Source: Bacteroidales bacterium UBA1173 (GTDB lineage: Bacteria; Bacteroidota; Bacteroidia; Bacteroidales; F082). From it: a DNA stretch of 64,000 nucleotides. The first letter of the stretch is position 1. Each line of letters opens with the position of its first letter. The stretch covers positions 201,172 to 265,171 of the forward strand of contig DBYZ01000004.1 in assembly GCA_002311655.1 (NCBI GenBank). Reading direction: 5' to 3'. The position numbers and the translations under genes were made by a program. The notes below the pieces were generated by a model, which was not told the origin of the DNA, did not search any database, and saw only the letters and a list, made by a program, of their open reading frames with translations. Below are positions 51,657-59,330 of the stretch, piece after piece.

Positions 51657-52754
51657 CTAAGCGTCCGTATCGCGCATCCAGACGGTCACAGATTGTCCCA
51701 TACGCTGCTTGAAAGCGAGGCTGAAGGTGCTGTAGCTGCGGTAGCCGCTGTCGCTTGCCAGCTGCTGTGCGGTTACAGATTTCTGCGCTGCAACGGCTTC
51801 ACGATAGAGCTTCATGAAGTGGTTGATGCGCAGATCGTTGATATAGGTATTGTAAGTGATGCCTTGCCGTGAGAAATACTGGCTGAGATAATAACGGTTC
51901 GTGCCAATGGCTTGGGCCAGCTGAAGAAGGGTCAGATCGTGCTGTAAGTAAAGCTGAGTGCCAACACATTGTTCATCCAACAGTTGCTCGATATTGGAAG
52001 GAATGGCCAACGGCTGTTGTGCCTGCGGTTCTGTTTGTTCCTGCTGCTCTATCGGAATGTTGTCCAACTGAGGCAGTGTCTCAATACGCCACAGCAGGAA
52101 GCTGAAAAGAATGAGTGCCGTGATTTGCACGAGATAGCTTATGGTCAAGTTGCCGTCATCAAAGCCGTATGTAACTAATACCAACAATACTACGATTACC
52201 AGTACATGGCTCAGCCATACCTCCTTATGCTCCAAATCGGCATAGTTGTCGCGCAGCCACCGCCCATATTGTCTGACAGCAAATACCATATAAACAGTAA
52301 AGGCCAAATACACCAACAATACGTATGCGATAGCTATGCTCACAAAATTACTATCGGGATAGGCTATGTTAAGTCCTAAAAAAACGGCGTAAGGTATCGT
52401 TGCGGTGATAACAGGCCAGACTTTGCGCTTGCGGTCTTGGAGCATGGCAAACAGTGTACCTGGGATTGTGGTTATCAGCCCAACACAGTCTAGAATTGAA
52501 ACAAGCATGCAACTCACGCTATTGATGTCGCCAGAATAGATGTAAAAAAGAAGCCACCAAAGATGCCCCAAAGATGCTACGGCAAAAAACGCCGCCGCCC
52601 AATAGCGCAACCGCACAGGCGGCGTGATGCCTTCCGCAAAAGCATTGCCCTTGCGCAACAGCAAGTAAATGCAGGCGATGAACGCAGCCATTGCCGCTCC
52701 ACCATAAATCAAGATAAATACTAATAATTCAGTAGTTATTTGTTCTAACGACAT
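51657..52754 (-). CDS. Membrane-bound AraC-family regulator
   Basis: 365 residues. The first ~220 residues contain 6-7 hydrophobic helices (ELLVFILIYGGAAMAAFIA, LVIVVLLVLVTYGF, SYLVQITALILFSFL). A Gln/Glu-rich linker (EQQEQTEPQAQQP) leads to a C-terminal AraC HTH_18 domain (~265-365: LTLLQLAQAIGTNRYYLSQYF, YNTYINDLRINHFMKLY, SDSGYRSYSTFSLAFKQRMG). It is a one-piece membrane sensor and DNA-binding protein. It lies between rlmN and the giant T9SS gene, with a direct-repeat array just after its stop, and is therefore the best candidate activator of the giant gene. Confidence 0.83.
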   Translation of the reverse strand: MSLEQITTELLVFILIYGGAAMAAFIACIYLLLRKGNAFAEGITPPVRLRYWAAAFFAVASLGHLWWLLFYIYSGDINSVSCMLVSILDCVGLITTIPGTLFAMLQDRKRKVWPVITATIPYAVFLGLNIAYPDSNFVSIAIAYVLLVYLAFTVYMVFAVRQYGRWLRDNYADLEHKEVWLSHVLVIVVLLVLVTYGFDDGNLTISYLVQITALILFSFLLWRIETLPQLDNIPIEQQEQTEPQAQQPLAIPSNIEQLLDEQCVGTQLYLQHDLTLLQLAQAIGTNRYYLSQYFSRQGITYNTYINDLRINHFMKLYREAVAAQKSVTAQQLASDSGYRSYSTFSLAFKQRMGQSVTVWMRDTDA

Positions 52755-52772
52755 TTTTTCAATATTTAAAAA

Positions 52773-53780
52773 TTATCCTTTTTTCGTCGACAAAAGTCCA
52801 CAAGCCGCATCGATGTCTTGGCCTCGGGAGGCTCTTATCGTTGCGATAATGCCTTTGTCGTTAAGTTTATCGCGGAAACGGACCATGTCATCCATCGAAG
52901 GACTCTGGAGGTCGATTCCAGGGATGGCATGGAAACGAATCAAGTTCACGCGGCAACGGAGGCTGCCGAGCTGTCTTGCAAGCTCGGTGATGTGCTTCGG
53001 GGTGTCGTTCAAGCCTTTGAAAACGATGTATTCGAACGACACACGACGCTGTCCGCTCCAGTCGTGCTGACGGATGGCGTGTATGACCTCGTTGATAGGA
53101 TACGCCTTCTCAACAGGCATGATTTTCGCGCGCTCGTCGTGGAACGGGCTGTGCAGACTGACGGCGAGGTTGCATTTCGACTCCTTGATGAAGCGTTTCA
53201 TGTTTGGAATCACTCCGGCGGTGGACACCGTGATACGTGTCGGGCTCATCGCCAGGCCCCAGTCGGAGGTCATGATTTCGAGCACGCGCATGATGTTGTC
53301 GTAGTTGTCCATCGGCTCACCCATGCCCATGAAGACGAAGTTCGTCAAAGTCTCATATTCCGGGAGGTTAAGTATCTGATTTATGATGTCGCCAGCCGAC
53401 AGGTTGCCTTGGAAGCCTTGTTTTCCTGTCTGGCAGAAGAGGCAGTTCATCTTGCATCCCACCTGGCACGACACGCAAAGCGTAGCGCGTTCTTTTTCAG
53501 GGATATACGCCGTTTCGATGAAGCCGTTTGCAGCCGGAAACAGGTATTTCTTGGTACCGTCCTTCGACTCCTGAACGTCGGAGTAATCGCGGTAACCCGT
53601 TTCGTAGTTTTCAGCCAGAATCTGACGTGTCTGCTTCGACAGGTTGGTCATCTCATCGAAGGTTTTCACACGTTTGCGATAGAGCCAGTCGAGGAGCTGT
53701 TTGGTAGTGAACTTTGGCATATTATGTTGAGCCACAAGGTCTTGCAGCTCTGCTTGCGACATTCCGAGAAGTGATTTCAT
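52773..53780 (-). CDS. rlmN: 23S rRNA (adenine2503-C2)/tRNA adenine-37 methyltransferase RlmN
   Basis: 335 residues from the ATG at 53780; the TTG at 53789 used by a longer frame lies within a likely leader. Radical SAM motif GCKMNCLFC with Cys109, Cys113 and Cys116. Other RlmN markers: FVFMGMGEPMDNYDN, RITVSTAGVIPNMKRF, NLAVSLHSPFHDERAKIMPV, and a C-terminal GQDIDAACG(L) with the second catalytic Cys. It methylates A2503 of 23S rRNA at C2. The gene is followed after 18 bp by the AraC regulator, so they may share a message. Confidence 0.96.
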   Translation of the reverse strand: MKSLLGMSQAELQDLVAQHNMPKFTTKQLLDWLYRKRVKTFDEMTNLSKQTRQILAENYETGYRDYSDVQESKDGTKKYLFPAANGFIETAYIPEKERATLCVSCQVGCKMNCLFCQTGKQGFQGNLSAGDIINQILNLPEYETLTNFVFMGMGEPMDNYDNIMRVLEIMTSDWGLAMSPTRITVSTAGVIPNMKRFIKESKCNLAVSLHSPFHDERAKIMPVEKAYPINEVIHAIRQHDWSGQRRVSFEYIVFKGLNDTPKHITELARQLGSLRCRVNLIRFHAIPGIDLQSPSMDDMVRFRDKLNDKGIIATIRASRGQDIDAACGLLSTKKG

Positions 53781-53840
53781 GGTATCCAAAAATTATCGTT
53801 TGCAAAATTATGAAAATTTTTTTGATATTTAAAAAAATCC

Positions 53841-53848
53841 TATCTTTG
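53841..53848 (+). promoter_or_regulatory. TATCTTTG promoter element of the outer-membrane protein gene
   Basis: TATCTTTG followed by CATC, 21 bp upstream of the ATG at 53870. It decides the start against the longer frame beginning at 53714. Confidence 0.7.
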
Positions 53849-53869
53849 CATCTATCAAATTTTGTTTTT

Positions 53870-54562
53870 ATGGTTAAGAAAGTACTTTTTACAGCATTTA
53901 TCGTGCTTTTATTGGGATTTCAGGCAGTAAAGGCACAAGAAAACAACAGTTCAGCAAGCACATCATTGAGATTAGCTGATGTTCCGAAACACGCCATTTC
54001 CATTCAATTTCCAAATTCGCTGACAAAATCAGGCATTGGTGTGAGGTTTGGCTACGACTACACCGACAATCTGCGTTTCACCATCGAGGGCAACTATTAC
54101 TATTATTCCTCAAAAAGAGCCACGAAGAGAACTGTTGACAGGTATGACTTAAACAATAGAGGTACCATAGCATGGGGAAGACAAGCCGACATCAACTTCA
54201 ACGCCAACTTCATCTTCGGAAAAGAGCAGTTCCACATGTATCTTATTGTAGGTTTTTACGCCACTGTAGGTTATTCAAAAGCCGGCAAGATAGTACCTGT
54301 GGTTTATGACTTGGTCACCTTGGGAGAAATAACAGTGTCCGAGGATGACGGCATTGAAAACGCTATCTACCTTGAAGACGGCTATAAATATTACTACAAA
54401 GACAGAGTTGATCAGTATCATTCATTCGGCGGAGGTCTCAACGTGGGCTTCGGTGCCGAGTACCAGTGCAACAAGCGCAGCAGGATTTTCCTTGACCAGA
54501 ACACCGCTATAGGTTCGATGTTAGGAATATTTATCAAGGTCGGTTATTCGTGGTGTTTCTAA
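53870..54562 (+). CDS. Outer-membrane beta-barrel protein
   Basis: 230 residues from the ATG at 53870. Signal peptide 1-23 (LLLGFQAVKAQ). The rest shows alternating strands with aromatic ends: GIGVRFGYDYTDNLRFTIEG, ADINFNANFIFGKEQFHMYL, IVGFYATVGYSKAG, GGGLNVGFGAEYQCN, and a final strand ending in ...VGYSWCF. The C-terminal Phe and strand pattern are typical of small OmpA/OmpW-like barrels. No particular channel or ligand can be named. It is divergently placed from rlmN. Confidence 0.78.
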   Translation: MVKKVLFTAFIVLLLGFQAVKAQENNSSASTSLRLADVPKHAISIQFPNSLTKSGIGVRFGYDYTDNLRFTIEGNYYYYSSKRATKRTVDRYDLNNRGTIAWGRQADINFNANFIFGKEQFHMYLIVGFYATVGYSKAGKIVPVVYDLVTLGEITVSEDDGIENAIYLEDGYKYYYKDRVDQYHSFGGGLNVGFGAEYQCNKRSRIFLDQNTAIGSMLGIFIKVGYSWCF

Positions 54563-54574
54563 TATAATTTTTTG

Positions 54575-54582
54575 TAGATTTG
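54575..54582 (+). promoter_or_regulatory. Promoter element left in front of a decayed gene
   Basis: TAGATTTG followed by CGACG fits TAnnTTTG and lies 13 bp after the barrel gene stop. It precedes only the T9SS-tail remnant at 54623, so it probably belonged to the complete parent gene. Confidence 0.45.
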
Positions 54583-54622
54583 CGACGATAAATATAACTG
54601 ATAACACTATAAAAAAATCTTT

Positions 54623-54997
54623 TTGTATGGACAGAGTCAGTACAATATGTATTTGAAACGCTCAAGCCTTGCGACACCTTCAGTGGTGGAGGTGATTGGA
54701 ACGTTTGGTGTGAGGATATTGACCATTAATTATTACGTCACAGACCCTTCCGGTATCGACGAACAGACTGCTGGAAATGTCGCAGTTTATCCAAATCCTA
54801 CAAAAGGCATAGTGAAAATCGAGGCAGAAAACATCCAAAACATCAGCATTTTCAATGTCTTAGGAGAAATAATCCTTGAAACATCAGTTAGCGGCGACGC
54901 TTTCGAATATGACTTCAGCAAACACGAGGCAGGGTTGTACTTCATCAAAGTTGAGACAGCCCAAGGCGTTAATACAGAACAAGTTACGGTTTTGTAA
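54623..54997 (+). pseudogene. Orphan T9SS C-terminal domain, remnant of a secreted protein
   Basis: The open frame has no signal peptide and no N-terminal domain; TTG at 54623 or ATG at 54647 are the only starts. From about residue 40 it is a complete T9SS tail (DEQTAGNVAVYPNPTKGIV, NISIFNVLGEII, HEAGLYFIKVETAQGVN, EQVTVL). The ATG at 54627, which is better placed behind the promoter element, is in another frame and stops after nine codons. So this is most likely what is left of a T9SS cargo gene after an internal deletion or frameshift. Confidence 0.65.
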
Positions 54998-55008
54998 ACA
55001 ATCTGATT

Positions 55009-55464
55009 ATGACAATTCAGAACTATATCGAAAAACTCGGTCTTCAGCCGCATCCGGAAGGCGGTTATTATCGTCAGCTTTTTGGCAATGACGAGACGGG
55101 AAAGAAATCAATCTCGACCATTTATTACATGCTCTGCGATGATAATTTCTCGGCTTTTCACCGCCTGCACGATGTCGTTGAAATATGGTATTATCATGCT
55201 GGCGAGCCTTTGAACATCTACGTCATCGACACTGATGGGAAATTGAGTGTTCACAATCTTTCCGCCGATGGCGAGATGCAGGTCGTCATCATGCCGGAGC
55301 AGTGGTTTGCGGCGGAGTTGCCAGGTAAAAAAGGCTTCTCGCTTGTCGGCTGCGCTGTCGGTCCGGCATTCAGCTTTGAGAACTTCGAGTTAGCAAAGAA
55401 ATCCGACCTTTTGAAGCAATATCCGCAGCATAAGGAGCTTATTGAGAGATTAAGCAACGACTAA
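55009..55464 (+). CDS. DUF985-type cupin protein
   Basis: 151 residues. Typical Cupin_5/DUF985 pattern: YIEKLGLQPHPEGGYYRQLF, STIYYMLCDDNFSAFHRLHD, VEIWYYHAGEPLNIYVI, and PEQWFAAELPGKKGFSLVGCAVGP. The HPEGGYY and FHRLHDVVEIWYY stretches contain the conserved His/Glu of the barrel. Members are sugar- or small-molecule-binding cupins without a settled enzyme role. Start at the ATG 11 bp after the T9SS remnant. The next thing downstream is a decayed phzF start at 55472. Confidence 0.9.
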   Translation: MTIQNYIEKLGLQPHPEGGYYRQLFGNDETGKKSISTIYYMLCDDNFSAFHRLHDVVEIWYYHAGEPLNIYVIDTDGKLSVHNLSADGEMQVVIMPEQWFAAELPGKKGFSLVGCAVGPAFSFENFELAKKSDLLKQYPQHKELIERLSND

Positions 55465-55471
55465 AATCTTT

Positions 55472-55500
55472 ATGAACTACTTCATCGTTGACGCCATTCT
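55472..55500 (+). pseudogene. phzF remnant 1 (5' end only)
   Basis: The first 24 bases after the ATG (reading MNYFIVDA) are identical to those of the remnant at 61017 and match in protein the start of the intact PhzF at 57711 (YHIVDA). After about 26 bases the homology stops, and the minus-strand mptD remnant begins. So almost the whole body of this phzF copy has been deleted. Confidence 0.7.
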
Positions 55501-55501
55501 T

Positions 55502-55790
55502 TTATCTTCGCTCAGCAAGTCTTATCGACAACATCGAAATCGGTATCGTCAGAATCAACACGACAATAAGCATCGGCACGTTGTCGATGACAGGTTTCAT
55601 TATTTCGTCATAGCCTGCAGGCATCTCCTCGACGGCAGCTGCAAGCGAGCCCTCGGTGTCGGTCCACCAATGGAATGTGTAGGCGAAGAATGAGAACGCG
55701 AACGGCACAAAGCGCCGACGGCGATGCCGTCGGCGCTGGTTAAGGCCTGGTATAGTCTTTCGATATTTGTCATAACCAATTTTAATTATG
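55502..55790 (-). pseudogene. Truncated mptD-like remnant containing a GC-rich palindrome
   Basis: On the minus strand, FAFSFFAYTFHWWTDTEGS, VEEMPAGYDEIMKPVIDNV and SIRLAERR match the second half of the intact gene at 58567-59124. Reading further upstream in the same frame gives GYDKYRKTIPGLNQ, matching GYDTIKG of the intact protein, but the segment between carries the 27-bp palindrome (55711-55737), read as Arg/His-rich residues. The first ~85 residues are missing. The order (phzF start, convergent mptD) mirrors the intact pair at 57711-59124. Confidence 0.7.
55711..55737. repeat. Perfect 12-bp GC-rich palindrome inserted in the mptD remnant
   Basis: AGCGCCGACGGC / GCCGTCGGCGCT with loop GAT. 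It has no T-run. Compared with the intact gene, the remnant is about 33 bp longer at this place, so the palindrome looks like an insertion that kept the reading frame. Confidence 0.7.
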
Positions 55791-55807
55791 CAAATATACT
55801 TGTTTTT

Positions 55808-56671
55808 TTATTTCAGACCTCCGAATTTTCCGTTTTGATGTTTCCACTCGCTTTCAGGAGCGATGGTCTCCATCACATCCCAATGCTCAGCAATCTTGCC
55901 ATTCTCGATGCGGAAGAGGTCGTAATATGATGTCGGCTGACCTGCGAAAGCGCCTTCACTCACTGCCAAAACGAAATTGCCGCAGCCCAAAATCTTATGA
56001 ATGGTGAAATATTCCATCTTGATGCCCTGCTCCGCCATTGCCGCGAGTGCTGCTCCAAGACCGTCCAAGCCATCGGCGATAGCTGTATTATGCTGAATGT
56101 AGTTGTTTCCGTTGAAATAGTTTGTCAGGTTTTCCGGATGCTGGCCCATCAGCACATCTTGTACGAAGTTCTTGACAATCATTTTGTTAGCTTCGGTCTT
56201 ATCGAAATCTTTGAACTCGGTGGTACCGTCGAAAGGAGTGTGACCGCTTGGATTCTTTGCGCCATCGTAGACCATCAAATTATCCCAATGCTCCACGATT
56301 TTGCCATCCTCAAAACGGAAGATGTCGAAACCAGCCTTTGGTCCGAAGAAGTTGTAGTCGGTATGGCACACAACGAAGTCGCCGTCCTCGAAAGCGCGCA
56401 CGGTATTGACTTTCGCTTTCTCTGGATATGTCGCCAGTCCAGCTAAAGCGCGACCGAAGCCGTCAAGTCCGTCCTCCACTCCGAGGTTGTGTTGTTTGTA
56501 ATTTGCTGCGTTGACGTAACCGATTGGTTCACTTGCGCCTGTTTCGATGGCTTTAAGCAATGCCACTGCCTTCTCTTTGTTTGAAATGTTGTTCATTTTC
56601 TTTGAGTTTTGATTGTCGCCGCATGAATTTAGCATGAGAGCGACAAAAGTTAATACTAATAATTTTTTCAT
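55808..56671 (-). CDS. SnoaL-like (NTF2-fold) lipoprotein with two domains
   Basis: 287 residues. Lipoprotein signal with MLNSC (Cys16). Two SnoaL-like NTF2 domains: first ~28-155 (YKQHNLGVEDGLDGFGRALAG, DYNFFGPKAGFDIFRFEDGK, EHWDNL) and second ~163-287 (YIQHNTAIADGLDGLGAALAA, PTSYYDLFRIENGKIAEHWD). The tandem layout, with 'QHN' and 'EHWD' motifs in each, is a known two-domain form. The cone-shaped NTF2 fold usually binds or isomerises a small lipophilic compound. It is exported. A TAATTTTG promoter lies upstream on the minus strand. It sits between the decayed phzF-mptD copy and the AraC/phzF pair. Confidence 0.85.
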   Translation of the reverse strand: MKKLLVLTFVALMLNSCGDNQNSKKMNNISNKEKAVALLKAIETGASEPIGYVNAANYKQHNLGVEDGLDGFGRALAGLATYPEKAKVNTVRAFEDGDFVVCHTDYNFFGPKAGFDIFRFEDGKIVEHWDNLMVYDGAKNPSGHTPFDGTTEFKDFDKTEANKMIVKNFVQDVLMGQHPENLTNYFNGNNYIQHNTAIADGLDGLGAALAAMAEQGIKMEYFTIHKILGCGNFVLAVSEGAFAGQPTSYYDLFRIENGKIAEHWDVMETIAPESEWKHQNGKFGGLK

Positions 56672-56767
56672 CGATTCAATGTTTTAATTGACGATGCAAA
56701 ATTACAGCGGATTATTATCCCCACAAAGTAATAAATAAGCGGAAAATGTCACTTTTCGGGACAAAAA

Positions 56768-57628
56768 TCAATTCGATGCACGATATTTCAAAGGAGTCGT
56801 TTTTGTGACTTTAGAAAAAGCCCTCACAAAGTATGATGATGTCTCGAAATTGAGTTGCTCGGCGATGTCGGCGACAGACAATTCTGTGTAACGCAATAAG
56901 CGTTTTGCCTCATCAATGCGGCGGTTTTGGATGTATTGCTTGGTACTTTGGTCAAGATTCTGCTTGACAAGACGGTTTAAATAATTGGATGTCACGGCAA
57001 GCTTGTCGGCATAAAATTCCACCCCGCTCTCGGTGAGATAATGCTTATCGACAAGTTGGCGGAATCGCGTTACGCGGTCGTTTTCAGAAGTGACGGTCTC
57101 TTCAGAAAGCGATGCTTTCTGCAACAGCATCAGTACCTCGTAAAGCATTGCGCGAAGCAGATGCGGGTTTTTCTTTCCCGAACCGTGCAGTTCTATCAAA
57201 ATTGAGTCGTAAAGCCCGATTATCTTATTATATAATGTGTCGTCGAGCCATAGATATGGCGACGTGCGCTGTGGCGAAAGGTAAGCTATTCCGTCGAGGA
57301 AATGGGTGTCGTTGAAGAACGAAAGTAGAAAGTCGCGTTCGAAAATCAACTCAAGGGAGTCGAGACCGTTGTCGTTGAGCACTGTGCAGACATCACCTGG
57401 ACGCACACAAGCCACCAGACCTTTTTTTGCAATGCAAGGGTGCCCATCGACCTCCACATTGGCCTCGCCGGCAGTGGTCAGCATGATGCCGTAAAACGAC
57501 TGTCTCTGCACGCCCGTGAAATGTTTGCTGCGACGTATCGTCTCAAGCGTGACGATGTCGATAAGCAGTTCCTCGCCGTATTTGCGCTTGTGGAACTTTA
57601 CTACCGGGATATGATTTGCATTAGCCAT
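56768..57628 (-). CDS. AraC-family transcriptional regulator
   Basis: 286 residues from the ATG at 57628, which follows a TATCTTTG element on the minus strand; the frame upstream is discarded. N-terminal cupin-like effector domain (~10-160, SFYGIMLTTAGEANVEVDGHP, CVRPGDVCTVLND). C-terminal AraC HTH (~190-286: YADKLAVTSNYLNRLVKQNL, IDEAKRLLRYTELSVADIAEQL, FETSSYFVRAFSKVTKTTPLKY). It is divergently transcribed from phzF at 57711 with an 82-bp shared promoter region, so phzF and the following gene are its likely targets. Confidence 0.87.
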   Translation of the reverse strand: MANANHIPVVKFHKRKYGEELLIDIVTLETIRRSKHFTGVQRQSFYGIMLTTAGEANVEVDGHPCIAKKGLVACVRPGDVCTVLNDNGLDSLELIFERDFLLSFFNDTHFLDGIAYLSPQRTSPYLWLDDTLYNKIIGLYDSILIELHGSGKKNPHLLRAMLYEVLMLLQKASLSEETVTSENDRVTRFRQLVDKHYLTESGVEFYADKLAVTSNYLNRLVKQNLDQSTKQYIQNRRIDEAKRLLRYTELSVADIAEQLNFETSSYFVRAFSKVTKTTPLKYRASN

Positions 57629-57686
57629 AAATATCTGCAAAGATAACAAAATCTTTCGCCAACCATTGATTTTTGAAAATAATTTT

Positions 57687-57694
57687 TATCTTTG
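57687..57694 (+). promoter_or_regulatory. TATCTTTG promoter element of phzF
   Basis: TATCTTTG followed by CAG, 16 bp before the ATG at 57711. On the opposite strand another TATCTTTG element serves the AraC gene, so the 82 bp hold two back-to-back promoters. Confidence 0.7.
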
Positions 57695-57710
57695 CAGAAA
57701 ATATTCAACA

Positions 57711-58574
57711 ATGAAAAATCTTATATATCATATCGTTGACGCTTTCACAAGCCAGCCTTTCGGCGGAAATCCGGCAGGAGTGGTGATTCTCGAAGGAAAC
57801 ACTTTTCCCGAAGAGGATTTGATGTTAAAAATAGCCGCCGAACTGCGTTATTCGGAAACGGCTTTCGTTGTGAGGCATTCAGAAAAGGAATATACCGTGC
57901 GGTATTTCACTCCGAAGGCTGAAGTCGATCTGTGCGGACACGCCACCATCGCGACGTTTGCTTTGCTGCACAGCATGAAACTGGCCTCTGGACCGTGTCT
58001 CTGTCACACCAAAGCCGGCAATCTCGCTATTGAAGTCGGGGAACAGGTGATGATGCAGATGGCGACACCGAAAATCGTGGAAACTATTGAAGACTCTGAA
58101 GATATATATCGGGCCTTGGGGTTCGATGGCTCAACTTCAAACTCCAAACTTCAAACTCCAAAATTACCTGTTCAAATCGTCTCGACAGGTCTGCCTGACT
58201 TTATGATTCAAGTATCGGATGTCGCCACGCTCAACAGCCTGCAGCCCGACATGGATGCCGTTTCCGCCATCACGAAAAAACACGATGCGGTGAGTTTCCA
58301 CGTCTTTGCTTTCGGCGACGACGGCCATACGGCTCATGTCCGCGACTTCGCGCCTTTGTACGACATCCCTGAAGAGTCGGCGACAGGCACTGCCAACGCT
58401 GCTTTGACGCATTATCTTTCCGTAAACGGCGTCATTCCTGCAAAAGGCGATTTCTTATTCTTGCAAGGCGAGGCTATGCGCCGCCCGTCCGTCATCATGA
58501 CACGAATATCTGAAAACAGCACGGTTTACGTTGGCGGTTGCGCCTATATTTTGGCAAAAGGAGAATTTATCTGA
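57711..58574 (+). CDS. PhzF family isomerase-like protein (intact copy)
   Basis: 287 residues. PhzF/diaminopimelate-epimerase-like fold: HIVDAFTSQPFGGNPAGV, with catalytic Glu49 in LRYSETAFV, FTPKAEVDLCGHATIATFAL, and a second half with AVSFHVFAFGDD, RDFAPLYDIPEESATGTANAALTHYL. These are the family's conserved stretches. The substrate is not phenazine-related in most species and is unknown here. It overlaps the convergent mptD-like gene by 8 bp. Two deleted relatives lie at 55472 and 61017. Confidence 0.9.
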   Translation: MKNLIYHIVDAFTSQPFGGNPAGVVILEGNTFPEEDLMLKIAAELRYSETAFVVRHSEKEYTVRYFTPKAEVDLCGHATIATFALLHSMKLASGPCLCHTKAGNLAIEVGEQVMMQMATPKIVETIEDSEDIYRALGFDGSTSNSKLQTPKLPVQIVSTGLPDFMIQVSDVATLNSLQPDMDAVSAITKKHDAVSFHVFAFGDDGHTAHVRDFAPLYDIPEESATGTANAALTHYLSVNGVIPAKGDFLFLQGEAMRRPSVIMTRISENSTVYVGGCAYILAKGEFI

Positions 58575-59124
58575 TCTGTTTTTTCATCACTTTCTCAGCC
58601 AATCGCATTCCTAAAATGGCGACTGGCAGCGTCAGAACCAGCATCACGACAAGCATCGGCACGTTGTCGATGACAGGCTTCATCAGCTCGTCGTAGCCTG
58701 CTGGCATTTCCTCCACTGCAGCTGCCAATGAGCCTTCAGTGTCGGTCCACCAATGGAAGGTGTAGGCGAAAAACGAATATGCAAACGGGATGAAACTGGC
58801 GCGCACGCCTTTGATAGTGTCATAACCCTTGATTTTCCTGATGATTTCGGCCAACGCAGTCAAAATGACAAAGCCGATAACGAGCGTCCAGTCGGCCTCA
58901 CCAGCTATCAGAAACAGCACTAGGAGAAATCCATTGAGGAAAGTGGCTGCGCCGAAGCCTTTTATCATAGTTGTCGTTTTAAGATACACGAAAGCGAACA
59001 GCAGCGGCAGAATCGCGCCGACGTAGGCGTAGCATGCCGGATGAATCATTCCGCTGGTGGCTCCCAAGATGAAAATGGCGAGATAAGCGACCGCCATAAG
59101 TAAGAGTTTTGATGCTTTTTTCAT
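58567..59124 (-). CDS. MptD/Trep_Strep family putative ECF transporter substrate-binding membrane protein
   Basis: 185 residues with about five membrane helices (LLLMAVAYLAIFILGATSG, ACYAYVGAILPLLFAFVYL, FLNGFLLVLFLIAG, VIGFVILTALAEIIRKI, VPMLVVMLVLTLPVAILG). FIPFAYSFFAYTFHWW and DTEGS/EMPAGYDELMK in the last loop are typical of the Trep_Strep/MptD family, thought to be S components of energy-coupling-factor transporters. The vitamin or cofactor carried is unknown. No EcfT/EcfA genes are in the window. A truncated copy lies at 55502. Confidence 0.75.
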   Translation of the reverse strand: MKKASKLLLMAVAYLAIFILGATSGMIHPACYAYVGAILPLLFAFVYLKTTTMIKGFGAATFLNGFLLVLFLIAGEADWTLVIGFVILTALAEIIRKIKGYDTIKGVRASFIPFAYSFFAYTFHWWTDTEGSLAAAVEEMPAGYDELMKPVIDNVPMLVVMLVLTLPVAILGMRLAEKVMKKQIR

Positions 59125-59285
59125 AGTTTTAAATTTTTATAATTAATAATTCAACTTTCAAATAGTTAATTTTCCGACTGCAAAATTAGAGCCTTCATCC
59201 TTATCAAAACATCATCATTTTTAGTGATTTTAAAGCTTTTCAATCATAAATATTGATGAAAGTGTTGTGATGGGATAATTTTTAT

Positions 59286-59293
59286 TATCTTTG
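59286..59293 (+). promoter_or_regulatory. TATCTTTG promoter element of the Na/Pi cotransporter
   Basis: TATCTTTG followed by CAG, 37 bp before the ATG at 59331. Confidence 0.65.
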
Positions 59294-59330
59294 CAGAAAA
59301 TTTTAAAACCACAAAGCTTATAAGTTCATT

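Noticed and set aside
52818..53774. 318-codon plus-strand frame opposite rlmN
   Set aside because: rlmN has full radical SAM motifs on the minus strand; the antisense frame has no domain.
53714..53869. Extended N-terminus for the beta-barrel gene from an upstream TTG
   Set aside because: The extension runs through the rlmN start and its own promoter element; the ATG at 53870 gives a clean signal peptide.
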